The translations under genes were made by a program, and so were the position numbers. The notes under the pieces were generated by a model, which did no database searches, was not told where the DNA came from, and saw only the letters and a program-made list of their open reading frames with translations. DNA of 64,000 bases, from the NCBI RefSeq assembly GCF_016756495.1, contig NZ_AP023243.1, forward strand, positions 682,001-746,000, read 5' to 3'. Every line of letters starts with the position of its first letter. Position 1 is the first letter of the stretch. This document shows, piece by piece, positions 54,765 through 63,552 of the stretch. Origin of the DNA: Mesorhizobium sp. 113-3-3 (GTDB taxonomy: Bacteria > Pseudomonadota > Alphaproteobacteria > Rhizobiales > Rhizobiaceae).

Positions 54765-55705
54765 TCAAACACGCAGCGCGGAAAGTAGAACGACACCACC
54801 CAGTTCGGCATGTCGACGATCTCGCTGATACGGAGATCGCCGCACACCGAGGCCAGCATATAGGCCTCGACCGGGTCGATCTTGTAGCGGCCGGAGAGCA
54901 GGTCGACCATCTGGGCAACCGCCTCCTTCGCGCCCGCCATCAGGTCGGGGCCGATACCGGTCGTCACCTCATAGCCCTTGGCGTCGAGGTGACGCGTGAC
55001 CGGGCCGGGGGTGGTGAAGCGCGGCGTCTTCAGCCTGGCGTCCTTGACCAGGTCGAGCTTGAGCACGACATCCATCGGGCTTTCGATCGCAGTGCCGCAG
55101 ACCTCGCCGTCGCCCTGCGCGGCATGAGTGTCGCCGACCGAGAACAGCGCCCCCGCCACTTCCACCGGCAAATACAGCGTGGTGCCGGCGGCGAGATCGC
55201 GAATGTCGAGATTGCCGCCGACGCGCCGCGGCGGCACCACCGAGTGGAGACCCATCTCGGCCGGCGCATTGCCGATGGTGCCGGCGAAAGGCTTCAGCGG
55301 CACACGTGCATTCTTGCCGAACAGCGCCGGCTCCAAGGAGGCGGCGTCGTATTTCCAGATGTTGAGCGCCGGCTCCTTGAAGTCGTCGGCGAGCAGGCCG
55401 AAGCCCGGAATGTTCCCCGTCCAGCCGAAGCCGGACGGTTTGAACAGCTCGATCGTCACCTTCAAGGCGTCACCCGGCTCAGCGCCTTCGACGAAGATCG
55501 GCCCGGTCACCGGGTTGATCCCGGCGAAATCGAGCTTGGCGATGTCGGCGACCGTGCTGTCGGCCTTCAGCTGGCCGCCGGAGGAATCCAGGCACTGGAA
55601 CTCGATGGTCGAGCCGGGCGCCACCCGTTCGGCCGGGGCAAAGGAATTGTCCCAGCCGAAATGATGATGGCGCCCGTGGATGGTGTAGTCGCAGTTACTG
55701 CACAT
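54761..55705 (-). CDS. Acetamidase/formamidase family protein
   Basis: A 314-aa FmdA/AmdA-family hydrolase that releases ammonia from formamide, acetamide or related short amides in the cytosol. Visible features are HHFGWDNSFAPAERVAPGST near the start, GDTHAAQGDGEVCGTAIES and DLRISEIVDMPNWVVSF near the end. It sits between the binding protein (11-bp overlap) and ATPases (ATGA) of an ABC importer. It is controlled by AmiC/AmiR-like genes in the same operon, so amide uptake and hydrolysis are physically coupled. Confidence 0.9.
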   Translation of the reverse strand: MCSNCDYTIHGRHHHFGWDNSFAPAERVAPGSTIEFQCLDSSGGQLKADSTVADIAKLDFAGINPVTGPIFVEGAEPGDALKVTIELFKPSGFGWTGNIPGFGLLADDFKEPALNIWKYDAASLEPALFGKNARVPLKPFAGTIGNAPAEMGLHSVVPPRRVGGNLDIRDLAAGTTLYLPVEVAGALFSVGDTHAAQGDGEVCGTAIESPMDVVLKLDLVKDARLKTPRFTTPGPVTRHLDAKGYEVTTGIGPDLMAGAKEAVAQMVDLLSGRYKIDPVEAYMLASVCGDLRISEIVDMPNWVVSFYFPRCVFE

Positions 55706-57338
55706 CTTTTACGTACACATTGTCATAGTTGATCGGGATATGGACCGGGTCGACATAGAGGTTGTCGGCGCCGCCCATGCGGGCCGATTTCATGGTGAAG
55801 CGCTGCTCGTTGAAGACCGGCGCCCAGGGGGCGTCTTCCATCACCTTGTCGTAGATGGCGCTCCACATCTTGTCGCGCTCCACGGCCTTGGCCGGGTCGA
55901 CCACGGAGTCGGCCTCGGCCGCCTTGGCGTCGAGATCCTTGTTGCAATACCACGACCAGTTCCAGCCGCCGGGTACCGCGCCGGCGCAGCCGAGGATCGG
56001 GCCGTAGAAGTTCGACGGATCGGGGAAATCGGCAATCCACGCCATGCCGCCCGACCAGATCATCGGCGCGCCGGCCTTGTCGCCGCCGGCGGCAATGACG
56101 TTGGCCTGGGCGAGCGACTGGATGCTGGCCTTGATGCCGATTGCCGCCAGATCCTGCTGGATCGCCTGGGCGATGCGCGGGTTGGGATCGGTATTCATGG
56201 CAAACAATTGCGTGTCGAAGCCATCGGGATGGCCGGCCTCGGCCAGCAGCGCCTTGGCCTTGGCGACGTCGTAGGGGTAACCCTTGTACTCCTTGTCGTA
56301 GCCCGGCATCGAGGGCGGCAGCGGCTGGTTGGCCGGCACGGCGCGGCCGTTGATGATCTGGATGATGCGCGCCTTGTTGATCGCCATGTTGACGGCCTGG
56401 CGCACCTTCACATTGTCGAACGGCGCCATGGTGGTGTTCATGGTGACGTAGCCGGTGTGCAGCTGGCCACCTTCGACGACGCGCGCCTTCTGCTCGGGAT
56501 CGGCCATCACCTCCTGGAATTTCGCCGGCGGAATGCCGTCGCCGGGCACGTCGATCTCGCCCTTCTGCAGGCGCAGCAGCGCCACGATCGGCTCCTGGCC
56601 GATCTCGAAGGTGATCTTGTCCAAGTGCGGCAGGCCCTTGTGCCAATAATCCGCATTGCGCTCGAAGACGATGCGCTGGCCGAGCGTCCATTCGGCGAGC
56701 TTGAAGGCGCCGGTGCCGACCGGATGCTTGCCGAAATCGGCGCCGTATTTCTCGACCTCTTCCTTCGGCACGACATGCGAGAAGTTGATGGCCATGACAT
56801 GCAGGAAGGTGGCGTCGGGACGGGTCAGTTCGAACTTGACCGTGTAGGGATCGACGACGGTGACGCCCGACAGGCTGTCAGCCTTGCCGGCGGCGACATC
56901 GTCATAGCCCTTGATCGAGCCGAAGAAGCCGGCGCCCGGGCTCTGCGTCTTCGGATTGGTGACACGGTCGAGCGAATATTTCACGTCGTCGGCGGTCATC
57001 TCGCGGCCATTGTGGAATTTCACGCCGTGGCGCAACTTGAAGGTGAAGGTCTTGCCGTCAGGCGAAATCTCGTAGCTTTCGGCAAGGTCGGGCTTGAGGT
57101 TGGTGGTGCCCGGCTCGTAGTCCATCAGGCCGTCGAACAGGCTCTTGATCATCGACCAGTTCTGCCAGTCATAGCCGATTGCCGGATCCAGCGTCGCGAC
57201 GTCGTCCTTATAGGTGATGGTGATGGCGCCGCCCTGCTTGGCATTCGGGTCGATCGTGTCCTCGGCGCGGGCGCTTGCCATGCCGAGCATCAGCGCCAGC
57301 GCCGATGCCGCCACGGTGGTGGCCAGAAATCTTTTCAT
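55695..57338 (-). CDS. Dpp-type ABC transporter substrate-binding protein
   Basis: A 547-aa SBP_bac_5 family protein with a Sec signal peptide (MKRFLATTVAASALALMLGM, cleavage near 25). Conserved segments are LKPDLAESYEISPDGKTFTF, the family signature region around KFHNGREMTADDVKYSLDR, and C-terminal DNLYVDPVHIPINYDNVYV. Such proteins bind peptides, opines, nickel complexes or small amides. The co-operonic amidase and AmiC-like sensor suggest an amide-containing ligand (inference). Confidence 0.9.
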   Translation of the reverse strand: MKRFLATTVAASALALMLGMASARAEDTIDPNAKQGGAITITYKDDVATLDPAIGYDWQNWSMIKSLFDGLMDYEPGTTNLKPDLAESYEISPDGKTFTFKLRHGVKFHNGREMTADDVKYSLDRVTNPKTQSPGAGFFGSIKGYDDVAAGKADSLSGVTVVDPYTVKFELTRPDATFLHVMAINFSHVVPKEEVEKYGADFGKHPVGTGAFKLAEWTLGQRIVFERNADYWHKGLPHLDKITFEIGQEPIVALLRLQKGEIDVPGDGIPPAKFQEVMADPEQKARVVEGGQLHTGYVTMNTTMAPFDNVKVRQAVNMAINKARIIQIINGRAVPANQPLPPSMPGYDKEYKGYPYDVAKAKALLAEAGHPDGFDTQLFAMNTDPNPRIAQAIQQDLAAIGIKASIQSLAQANVIAAGGDKAGAPMIWSGGMAWIADFPDPSNFYGPILGCAGAVPGGWNWSWYCNKDLDAKAAEADSVVDPAKAVERDKMWSAIYDKVMEDAPWAPVFNEQRFTMKSARMGGADNLYVDPVHIPINYDNVYVKDVQ

Positions 57339-57372
57339 TTCGTGTTCCCTTTCTCTGGTTGTCTTCTTGATT

Positions 57373-58293
57373 TCATCTGAGCTTGATGCGGGGATCGATG
57401 AACGGCGCGATGATGTCGGCCAGGAGATTGCCGAGCACGATGGCGAAGGCCGAGACCAGCGTGACGCCCATGATGATCGGGATGTCGACGCGCTGGATGG
57501 CCTGCCAGGCGAGCTGGCCGATGCCGGGCCAGCCGAACACGCTTTCGACGACGACGATGCCGCCCATGAAGATGCCGATGTCGATGCCGATCATGGCGAT
57601 GACCGGCAGGATGGCGTTGGGCAGCGCATGGCGGAAAATGATGGCGCCGCGCGCCAGGCCTTTCGCACGCGCGGTGCGAACATAATCCTGGCGCAGCACG
57701 TCGATCATCGACGAGCGCATCATGCGGGCGTACCAGCCGGCCCCGAGGATGCCCATGGTCAGCGACGGCAGCACGAGATGGCGCCAGGTGCCGTAGCCGC
57801 CGATCGGAAACCAGCTGAGCCTGACGGCAAAGACGTAAAGCAGCAAAAGCCCGACGACGAATTGCGGCGCCGAGACGCCGACGAAGGAGGCTACCATCAG
57901 CGTCTGGTCGGTGGCGGTGCCCCGCTTGACCGCGGCGATCAGGCCCATGGAGAGCCCAATCAGCAATTCGCACAGGATGGCGCCGACCATCAAAAGCAGG
58001 CTCGCCGGCAGCCGCGAGACGATGAGCTCGGTGACTTCGGAACGCTGGATGTAGGACCGGCCGAGGTCGCCGCTGACGAGCCTCGCCAGATAGTGCCAGT
58101 ATTGCACGATGAAAGGCTGGTCGAGGCCGAGCTGCTGGCGGATGTTCTCGACGGTCTGCGGCGTGGCGCTGCGGCCGGCGATCTGGCGCACCGGGTCGGC
58201 GGGCAGGAGATAGAGCAGGGCGAAGGTGATCAGCGAGACGCCGAGCAGGATGAGCAGCGACTGGATCAGGCGGCGGCCGAGATAGGCGATCAT
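57373..58293 (-). CDS. DppB-type ABC transporter permease
   Basis: A 306-aa permease with six helices. The N-terminal MIAYLGRRLIQSLLILLGVS and the EAA loop (RTARAKGLARGAIIFRHALP) are typical of DppB/OppB. It is separated from the paired permease by 13 bp and from the binding protein by 34 bp. Confidence 0.92.
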   Translation of the reverse strand: MIAYLGRRLIQSLLILLGVSLITFALLYLLPADPVRQIAGRSATPQTVENIRQQLGLDQPFIVQYWHYLARLVSGDLGRSYIQRSEVTELIVSRLPASLLLMVGAILCELLIGLSMGLIAAVKRGTATDQTLMVASFVGVSAPQFVVGLLLLYVFAVRLSWFPIGGYGTWRHLVLPSLTMGILGAGWYARMMRSSMIDVLRQDYVRTARAKGLARGAIIFRHALPNAILPVIAMIGIDIGIFMGGIVVVESVFGWPGIGQLAWQAIQRVDIPIIMGVTLVSAFAIVLGNLLADIIAPFIDPRIKLR

Positions 58294-58306
58294 GACCGGC
58301 CCCCCA

Positions 58307-59215
58307 TTATTCCCGACCCCTTTGCGTCGGATCGAGGATGTCGCGCAGCGCGTCGCCGATCAGGTTGAAGGCGAGCGCCAGCGCCAGGATCGCCGCGCCG
58401 GGGAAGAACACCAGCCAGGGCGCGGCCTGGAAATAGGTCTGGTTTTCGAAAATGATGTTGCCCCAGGACGCTGTCGGCGGCTGCACGCCGATGCCGAGGA
58501 AGGAGAGCGTCGCCTCGAGCAGTACCGTGGTGGAGATACCGAGCGTGCCCCAGACGATGATGGTCGGCAGGAGATGCGGCAGGATGTGGCGAAACAGGAT
58601 GCGCGGCGCGCTCGCCCCAATGGTGCGTTCGGCATCGATGAACTCGCGTTCGGCGAGCGAGGAGGTCTCCGTGTAGATGACGCGCGCGGTCTGCACCCAG
58701 TTGACCAGCGCGATGACCATGGCGACGATCCACAGGCTGGGCTGGAAAACCGCCGCCAGGCAGATGGCGAGCAGCAGCGCCGGAAACGCCATCATCAGAT
58801 CGGTGAAACGCATCAGCGCGCTGCCGATCCAGCCGCGGAAATAGCCGGCGGTGACACCCACCAAAGTGCCGATGAACAGCGCCACGCCATTGGCGACGAT
58901 GCCGATGATCAGCGAGGTGCGGGCGCCATAGAGGATGCGGGTCAGAAGGTCGCGGCCGAGCAGGTCGGTGCCGAGCCAGAATTTGGCATCCGGCGGCAAC
59001 GGCGAGCCCTCGATGGTCAGGCCGTCGAACATCTGCTCGTTGGGATCATAGCCGGTCAGCCATGGCGCCAGCACGGCGCCGGAGACGACGATGGCGACGA
59101 TCACCAGGCCGAGCAGCGCCAGGCGGCGTTTGACCAGCCGGCGCCAGACCCCGGCGCGCGGCTTGGCCGGCATGCGCGCAGGTGCTGCAAGATCAGGCGC
59201 GATGGGACTGGTCAT
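58307..59215 (-). CDS. DppC-type ABC transporter permease
   Basis: A 302-aa permease. The N-terminal linker precedes TM1 (LALLGLVIVAIVVSGAVLAP). Conserved parts are LLGRDLLTRILYGARTSLII and the EAA loop (ERTIGASAPRILFRHILPH). The ATG at 59215 has an AGGAAGG upstream and overlaps the antiterminator gene by 23 bp; an in-frame ATG at 59230 is the alternative. Confidence 0.91.
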   Translation of the reverse strand: MTSPIAPDLAAPARMPAKPRAGVWRRLVKRRLALLGLVIVAIVVSGAVLAPWLTGYDPNEQMFDGLTIEGSPLPPDAKFWLGTDLLGRDLLTRILYGARTSLIIGIVANGVALFIGTLVGVTAGYFRGWIGSALMRFTDLMMAFPALLLAICLAAVFQPSLWIVAMVIALVNWVQTARVIYTETSSLAEREFIDAERTIGASAPRILFRHILPHLLPTIIVWGTLGISTTVLLEATLSFLGIGVQPPTASWGNIIFENQTYFQAAPWLVFFPGAAILALALAFNLIGDALRDILDPTQRGRE

Positions 59216-59795
59216 CGCCGCCTTCCTCATCCGTCATCGCCACGATCCGGCGCGCGGCATCTTCGACGCTGATCTGCCAGCTCATCGCCAGCGAGCGAAG
59301 CTGCGCATAGGCGCGCTCGTCGTCCGTGCCTTTCGACAGTGCGGCCACCGCGCGCACGATGGTCTGCCGTTCGGCGACACGCTGGCGCAGCGCGGCGATT
59401 TCGCCGGCTAAGTGTTTACGCGCCTCGAAACTCTGCCTGGCGATCAGCAATGCGGAGTAGACGCCGGCAGTGCCGACCGGCTTCAAAAGCTGCGCGTCGG
59501 CCTTGTGCGACAGCGCCCATTCGATGCGGCCCGGCGCTTCGGAACCGATCAGCGCCACCAGCGGCATCGGCGCCTCGCCCGGCTTCCACGGGAATTGCTC
59601 GTCGAAACCGAGATCGGCGTCGAAGAAGACGAAATCGGCGGCCAGCGCCTCCGGCGGCAATTCCGGCCAGCAGTCGAGCGCAATCAGGCCAATGGCGGAC
59701 AATTGCCTGGTGATGGCCTGCACCGTGGGATGCGGGCGATGCAGGATGAAGGCCCTGGCGCCGCCGAGATTGGGGATGCGCGGCGTTCTCGTCAC
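59193..59795 (-). CDS. ANTAR-domain antiterminator (AmiR/NasT-like)
   Basis: A 200-aa regulator. The N-terminal domain is a degenerate receiver (FVFFDADLGFDE around the usual Asp position). A coiled-coil region (HLAGEIAALRQRVAERQTIV) leads to the C-terminal ANTAR RNA-binding domain (AYAQLRSLAMSWQISVEDAA, about 160-180). AmiR-type proteins bind leader RNA and prevent termination when released from AmiC by an amide. The start is GTG at 59795, overlapping the AmiC-like stop (GTGA), as in Pseudomonas amiC-amiR, where the two proteins form a complex. Confidence 0.88.
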   Translation of the reverse strand: MTRTPRIPNLGGARAFILHRPHPTVQAITRQLSAIGLIALDCWPELPPEALAADFVFFDADLGFDEQFPWKPGEAPMPLVALIGSEAPGRIEWALSHKADAQLLKPVGTAGVYSALLIARQSFEARKHLAGEIAALRQRVAERQTIVRAVAALSKGTDDERAYAQLRSLAMSWQISVEDAARRIVAMTDEEGGDDQSHRA

Positions 59796-60886
59796 GACAC
59801 CACCCGCAGGCGCGGACGCCCGAACGTCCTGGCAGGATCGTAGCGAGACAGATAGGGGTCCGGCGCCACCTCATCCTCGCGGCTGACGACCTCGAAGAAG
59901 CCGTCGGCGATCCGGCCGATGATGACCGGCAGCGTCGCGTGCTGGGTATGAGCGTCGATGGCGATCGGCCCGAGCCGGGTGGAGAAGCGCCGTTCGGCGA
60001 AAATCTTCGAGAATTCCGCCGGACCGGCCTCAGGATCGCGCGCCAGCACGTCGGCCATCACTTGCACCGAGGCATAGGCGGAGGCCTCGAAGGACGAGCC
60101 GAAGGCGGCCGGCCGCGGCGCGAAATACGGGCCGACGGACAGATGCCCTCTCCCCGTTTCGCCGATCGCCGGCAGCTCGCCCTCGGTGAGATTGCAGGAG
60201 ATGACGGGGCAGTTTTGCGGATGGAAGGCCGCATCTTCATCGCCCAGATCGCGATAGGCGGCGAGGAAGGCGTAGGACGAGGTGCCGATCAGGTTGTTGA
60301 GGATGAAGCTCGGCCGCGTCGCCCGGATTTCCCCGATCAGGCGCGACACGTCGGTCTCGCCGATGCGCAGATAACGTTCGCCCAGCACCTTGCCGCCGGC
60401 GTCCGCGATCAGGTCGCGCGCCACGCGGTTCATCTCCCAGCCCCAGATGTAGTTCGACCCGAGCAGGAAGCCGTTGGCGCCGAAGCGCGGCACGACATGC
60501 GCCATCAGCGGCACCAGATGCTGGTTGGGGCAGGCGTGCATGTAGACGACATGCTCGTTGGCCTCGAACCCCTCATAGGGGCAGGCATACCAGAGCATGC
60601 CGCCAGCCTTCTCCAGCACGGGGATGGTCTCCTTGCGGCTCCAGGAGGTGACGCACCCGACAACATGGCGCGCGCTGCTGGTCTTGAAGATGTCCTCGCA
60701 CAGCGTCGCGTAGCGGTCGGCATTGCTCTGCGGATCGCGCTCGACCGGCACCAGCTCGATGCCTGAGCCGCGGTCGGCATTGATGTCGGCGATGGCGCGC
60801 ATGGCGCCGATGCGGCACGCATCGGAGACGAGCTGATAGCTCCCCGAGCGGGAATAGAGGATGCCGATCTCGATGCGCCGTTTCAA
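59792..60886 (-). CDS. AmiC-like amide-sensing periplasmic-binding-fold protein
   Basis: A 364-aa type 1 binding-fold protein with no signal peptide, so it is cytosolic. It begins LKRRIEIGILYSRSGSYQLV. It continues with CVTSWSRKETIPVLEKAGGM and LLGSNYIWGWEMNRVARDLI, as in AmiC/FmdD/urea-type binding proteins. AmiC binds small amides and sequesters AmiR. The start is TTG at 60886, preceded by a G-rich GGGG. A T-tailed hairpin ends only about 18 nt upstream. It is the first gene of the amide operon. Confidence 0.87.
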   Translation of the reverse strand: MKRRIEIGILYSRSGSYQLVSDACRIGAMRAIADINADRGSGIELVPVERDPQSNADRYATLCEDIFKTSSARHVVGCVTSWSRKETIPVLEKAGGMLWYACPYEGFEANEHVVYMHACPNQHLVPLMAHVVPRFGANGFLLGSNYIWGWEMNRVARDLIADAGGKVLGERYLRIGETDVSRLIGEIRATRPSFILNNLIGTSSYAFLAAYRDLGDEDAAFHPQNCPVISCNLTEGELPAIGETGRGHLSVGPYFAPRPAAFGSSFEASAYASVQVMADVLARDPEAGPAEFSKIFAERRFSTRLGPIAIDAHTQHATLPVIIGRIADGFFEVVSREDEVAPDPYLSRYDPARTFGRPRLRVVS

Positions 60887-60903
60887 ACAGGACCCCAGAA
60901 ATG

Positions 60904-60933
60904 AAAAAGCCCCGCAGCCAGCGCCGCAAGGGC
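60904..60933 (-). terminator. T-tailed hairpin in the amiC operon leader
   Basis: On the minus strand GCCCTTGCGGC and GCTGCGGGGC form an imperfect stem followed directly by TTTTT (60908-60904), 18 nt before the amiC-like start codon. Just upstream (about 60934-60950) GTATGCCTC occurs twice in tandem. It could be simply the terminator of the araC gene, or the antitermination target of the ANTAR protein encoded in the operon. Confidence 0.5.
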
Positions 60934-61038
60934 GAGGCATACGAGGCATATTTGCCGCCCGGCGATCAGAGCCGGTATTTGGCCTTAGCGTATTCGGTCC
61001 GGCTGGTCAGTCAAGCGGGAAAGTGCGTGGGGCTCGCC

Positions 61039-61908
61039 TCAGCCCAGCCGCAACTGCTTGCGACGCCAGGCGGCGGGGGCCTCGCCTGTCCGTTTGCGAA
61101 AGAAGCGTGAAAAATAGGCGGGGTCGTCGAAGCCGATTTCGTAGGCGATGTCCTCGACAGTGCGCACGGTGAACAGCAAGAGCCGCTTGGCTTCCAGCAG
61201 CCGCCGCTCGCTGACGACGCGCTTGACGCCGCTGCCCAGCACCGCGCGGCTGGCCTTGTCGAGGAGATGCGGCGTGGTGGCCAGCATCTCGACATAGTGG
61301 TCGACCGGCCAGTTGTCGCGGAAATGCGCATCGACGAGGCGGCGCAAGCCGATCGCCAGTGACGCATCGGAAGACGGCGCCGCGGCGACCGTCGCCGGCG
61401 CAAGACGTGCGATGTGGGAGAGTGCGACGGCGATCAGCGACGGCAGGATCTTGTCGTTGCCGGCCCGTGCCTCGACGTATTCGGCGGCGATCATGTCCAG
61501 CACCGTCGCCAACCGCTTCCACGCGGCCCGGTCGGGAAGGCCGTCGGTGAAGACCGGGCGGTCCAGGGGCAGCAGGCTGTGGCCGGCAATCGCGGCCAGC
61601 GCATCATCGGCGACCGAGACGACGATGGCGTCGGTGCGGGGGCCGATCGAGAAGCCGTGCACGACATTGCTCGGCACGAAGCTGACGGCCGGCGCCGAAA
61701 AGTCCCAGGACCGGTCCTCGATGCGGTAGGTGCCGGAGCCGCTGGTCCAGTAGCTGATCTGGCCCATCTGCGGATGCTTGTGCGCCGCGACCTGACCGAG
61801 GTGGATATTGCTGCGCGCCAGCACTGTCTCGACATGCAGGAAGCCGACATCAAGCGGCCGCACCGGCTCGCCATAGACGAAGAAATCGGGAATCGCGTTC
61901 TGGCTCAT
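61039..61908 (-). CDS. AraC family regulator of hpaBC (HpaA-like)
   Basis: A 289-aa regulator with an N-terminal cupin sensor domain (HKHPQMGQISYWTSGSGTYR, then SAPAVSFVPSNVVHGFSIG) and a C-terminal AraC HTH pair. The last helices include VEDIAYEIGFDDPAYFSRFF and RKRTGEAPAAWRR. The cupin plus HTH layout and divergence from hpaB match HpaA/PobR-type activators that respond to 4-hydroxyphenylacetate or related acids. The 93-bp gap to hpaB should carry both promoters. Confidence 0.87.
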   Translation of the reverse strand: MSQNAIPDFFVYGEPVRPLDVGFLHVETVLARSNIHLGQVAAHKHPQMGQISYWTSGSGTYRIEDRSWDFSAPAVSFVPSNVVHGFSIGPRTDAIVVSVADDALAAIAGHSLLPLDRPVFTDGLPDRAAWKRLATVLDMIAAEYVEARAGNDKILPSLIAVALSHIARLAPATVAAAPSSDASLAIGLRRLVDAHFRDNWPVDHYVEMLATTPHLLDKASRAVLGSGVKRVVSERRLLEAKRLLLFTVRTVEDIAYEIGFDDPAYFSRFFRKRTGEAPAAWRRKQLRLG

Positions 61909-62001
61909 GGCGCCGGAAAAAGTCCAATCGGTTTTGCCGTTCCGTCCATAACCGATCCTCAGGCGCGGCGCTAGGATCGTCGCTATCAGTGGAGGAACAA
62001 C

Positions 62002-63546
62002 ATGCGGTCAGAAGATTTTCGTGCCGACAAAGCGCGCCCGTTCACCGGGGCCGAATATCTGGAGAGCCTGCGCGACGGCCGCGAGGTCTATATCAACGGC
62101 GAACGCGTCGCCGACGTCACCACGCACCCGGCAATGCGCAATTCCGTGCGGTCGCTGGCGCGGCTCTACGATGCGCTGCATGATCCGAAGCGGCGCGACG
62201 CGCTGACCTCGGCCACCGACACCGGTTCGGGCGGCTACACCCACAAATATTTCCGCGTCGCCAGATCCTCGGGCGAACTCGCCGCGCAGCAGACGGCGAT
62301 CGCCGAATGGTCGCGCATGTCCTATGGCTGGATGGGGCGCACGCCCGACTACAAGGCGGCGCTGATGAACACGCTCGGCGCCAATGCGCAGTGGTACGGG
62401 CCGTTCAAGGACAATGCGCTTGCCTGGCACAGCAGAGCGCAGGAAGCCGTGCTGTTCATGAACCATGCCATCGTCAACCCGCCGATCGACCGCCACAAGC
62501 CGGCCGAACAGGTGAAGGACGTGTTCGTCCACATCACCAAGGAAACGGATGCCGGCATCTATGTCTCGGGCGCCAAGGTGGTGGCGACGTCGTCGGCGCT
62601 GACGCACTACAATTTCCTGGCGCAGGGCTCGGCGACGGTCACCGAGGATCCGTCGCTGTCGGTGATGTTCATCGTGCCGATGAACGCGCCGGGGATAAAG
62701 ATGTTCTGCCGCGTCTCCTACGAGCAGACGGCCAATACGGTTGCGGCGCCCTTCGACTATCCCTTGTCGTCGCGCTTCGACGAGAACGACGCGATCCTGG
62801 TGCTCGACAATGTCTTCATCCCCTGGGAGGACGTGCTGGTGCTGCGCGACGCGCAAAAGATCCTGTCGTTCCATCCGGCGTCGGGCTTCATGCACGGCTA
62901 TTGCTTCCAGGGTTGCACGCGGTTTGCCGTCAAGCTCGACTTCCTTGCCGGTCTGCTGGCCAAGGCGCTGCGGGCCACCGGCGGCGACGCCTTCCGGGGC
63001 AACCAGGCTGCACTTGGCGAGGTGATCGCGCTCAGGCACATGTTCTGGAGCTTTTCCAATGCCATGGCCTACAATCCGATCCCGTGGGCGAATGGCGCGG
63101 TGCTGCCCAATCTCGACGCCGCACTCGCCTACCGCACCTTCATGTCGGAAGCCTATCCGCGCGTCATCGACACAGTGCGCCGGGTGATCGCCTCGGGGCT
63201 GATCTACCTGCCGTCCTCGGTGCGCGACTTCAACAATCCCGAGATCGACAAATATCTGGCGCAATATGTGCGCGGCTCCAACGATATGGGCCATGTCGAG
63301 CGCATCAAGATCATGAAGCTTTTGTGGGACGCGACCGGCACCGAGTTCGGCGGCCGCCACGCGCTCTATGAACTGAACTATGCCGGCGCGCCGGAAGAAG
63401 TGCGGCTGCAAGTATTGAAGGGCGCCGAACGCGGCGGCCGGCTGAAGGCGATGGAGGAGCTGGTCGACACCTGCATGGCCGATTATGACGAGAATGGCTG
63501 GACCGGCGATACCTGGCTGCCGCCGCTGACCTCGACGGCGGGGTGA
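62002..63546 (+). CDS. hpaB: 4-hydroxyphenylacetate 3-monooxygenase, oxygenase component
   Basis: A 514-aa HpaB-family flavin-dependent oxygenase that hydroxylates 4-hydroxyphenylacetate (or a similar phenol) ortho to the OH using reduced FAD. Conserved segments are RPFTGAEYLESLRDGREVYI near the N-terminus, HAIVNPPIDRHKP, and the C-terminal RIKIMKLLWDATGTEFGGRH. The acyl-CoA-dehydrogenase-like fold is predicted. GGAGG lies just before the ATG. It is followed after 6 bp by the flavin reductase partner. Substrate within the HpaB/PheA/HadA group needs confirmation. Confidence 0.9.
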   Translation: MRSEDFRADKARPFTGAEYLESLRDGREVYINGERVADVTTHPAMRNSVRSLARLYDALHDPKRRDALTSATDTGSGGYTHKYFRVARSSGELAAQQTAIAEWSRMSYGWMGRTPDYKAALMNTLGANAQWYGPFKDNALAWHSRAQEAVLFMNHAIVNPPIDRHKPAEQVKDVFVHITKETDAGIYVSGAKVVATSSALTHYNFLAQGSATVTEDPSLSVMFIVPMNAPGIKMFCRVSYEQTANTVAAPFDYPLSSRFDENDAILVLDNVFIPWEDVLVLRDAQKILSFHPASGFMHGYCFQGCTRFAVKLDFLAGLLAKALRATGGDAFRGNQAALGEVIALRHMFWSFSNAMAYNPIPWANGAVLPNLDAALAYRTFMSEAYPRVIDTVRRVIASGLIYLPSSVRDFNNPEIDKYLAQYVRGSNDMGHVERIKIMKLLWDATGTEFGGRHALYELNYAGAPEEVRLQVLKGAERGGRLKAMEELVDTCMADYDENGWTGDTWLPPLTSTAG

Positions 63547-63552
63547 CCTCTC

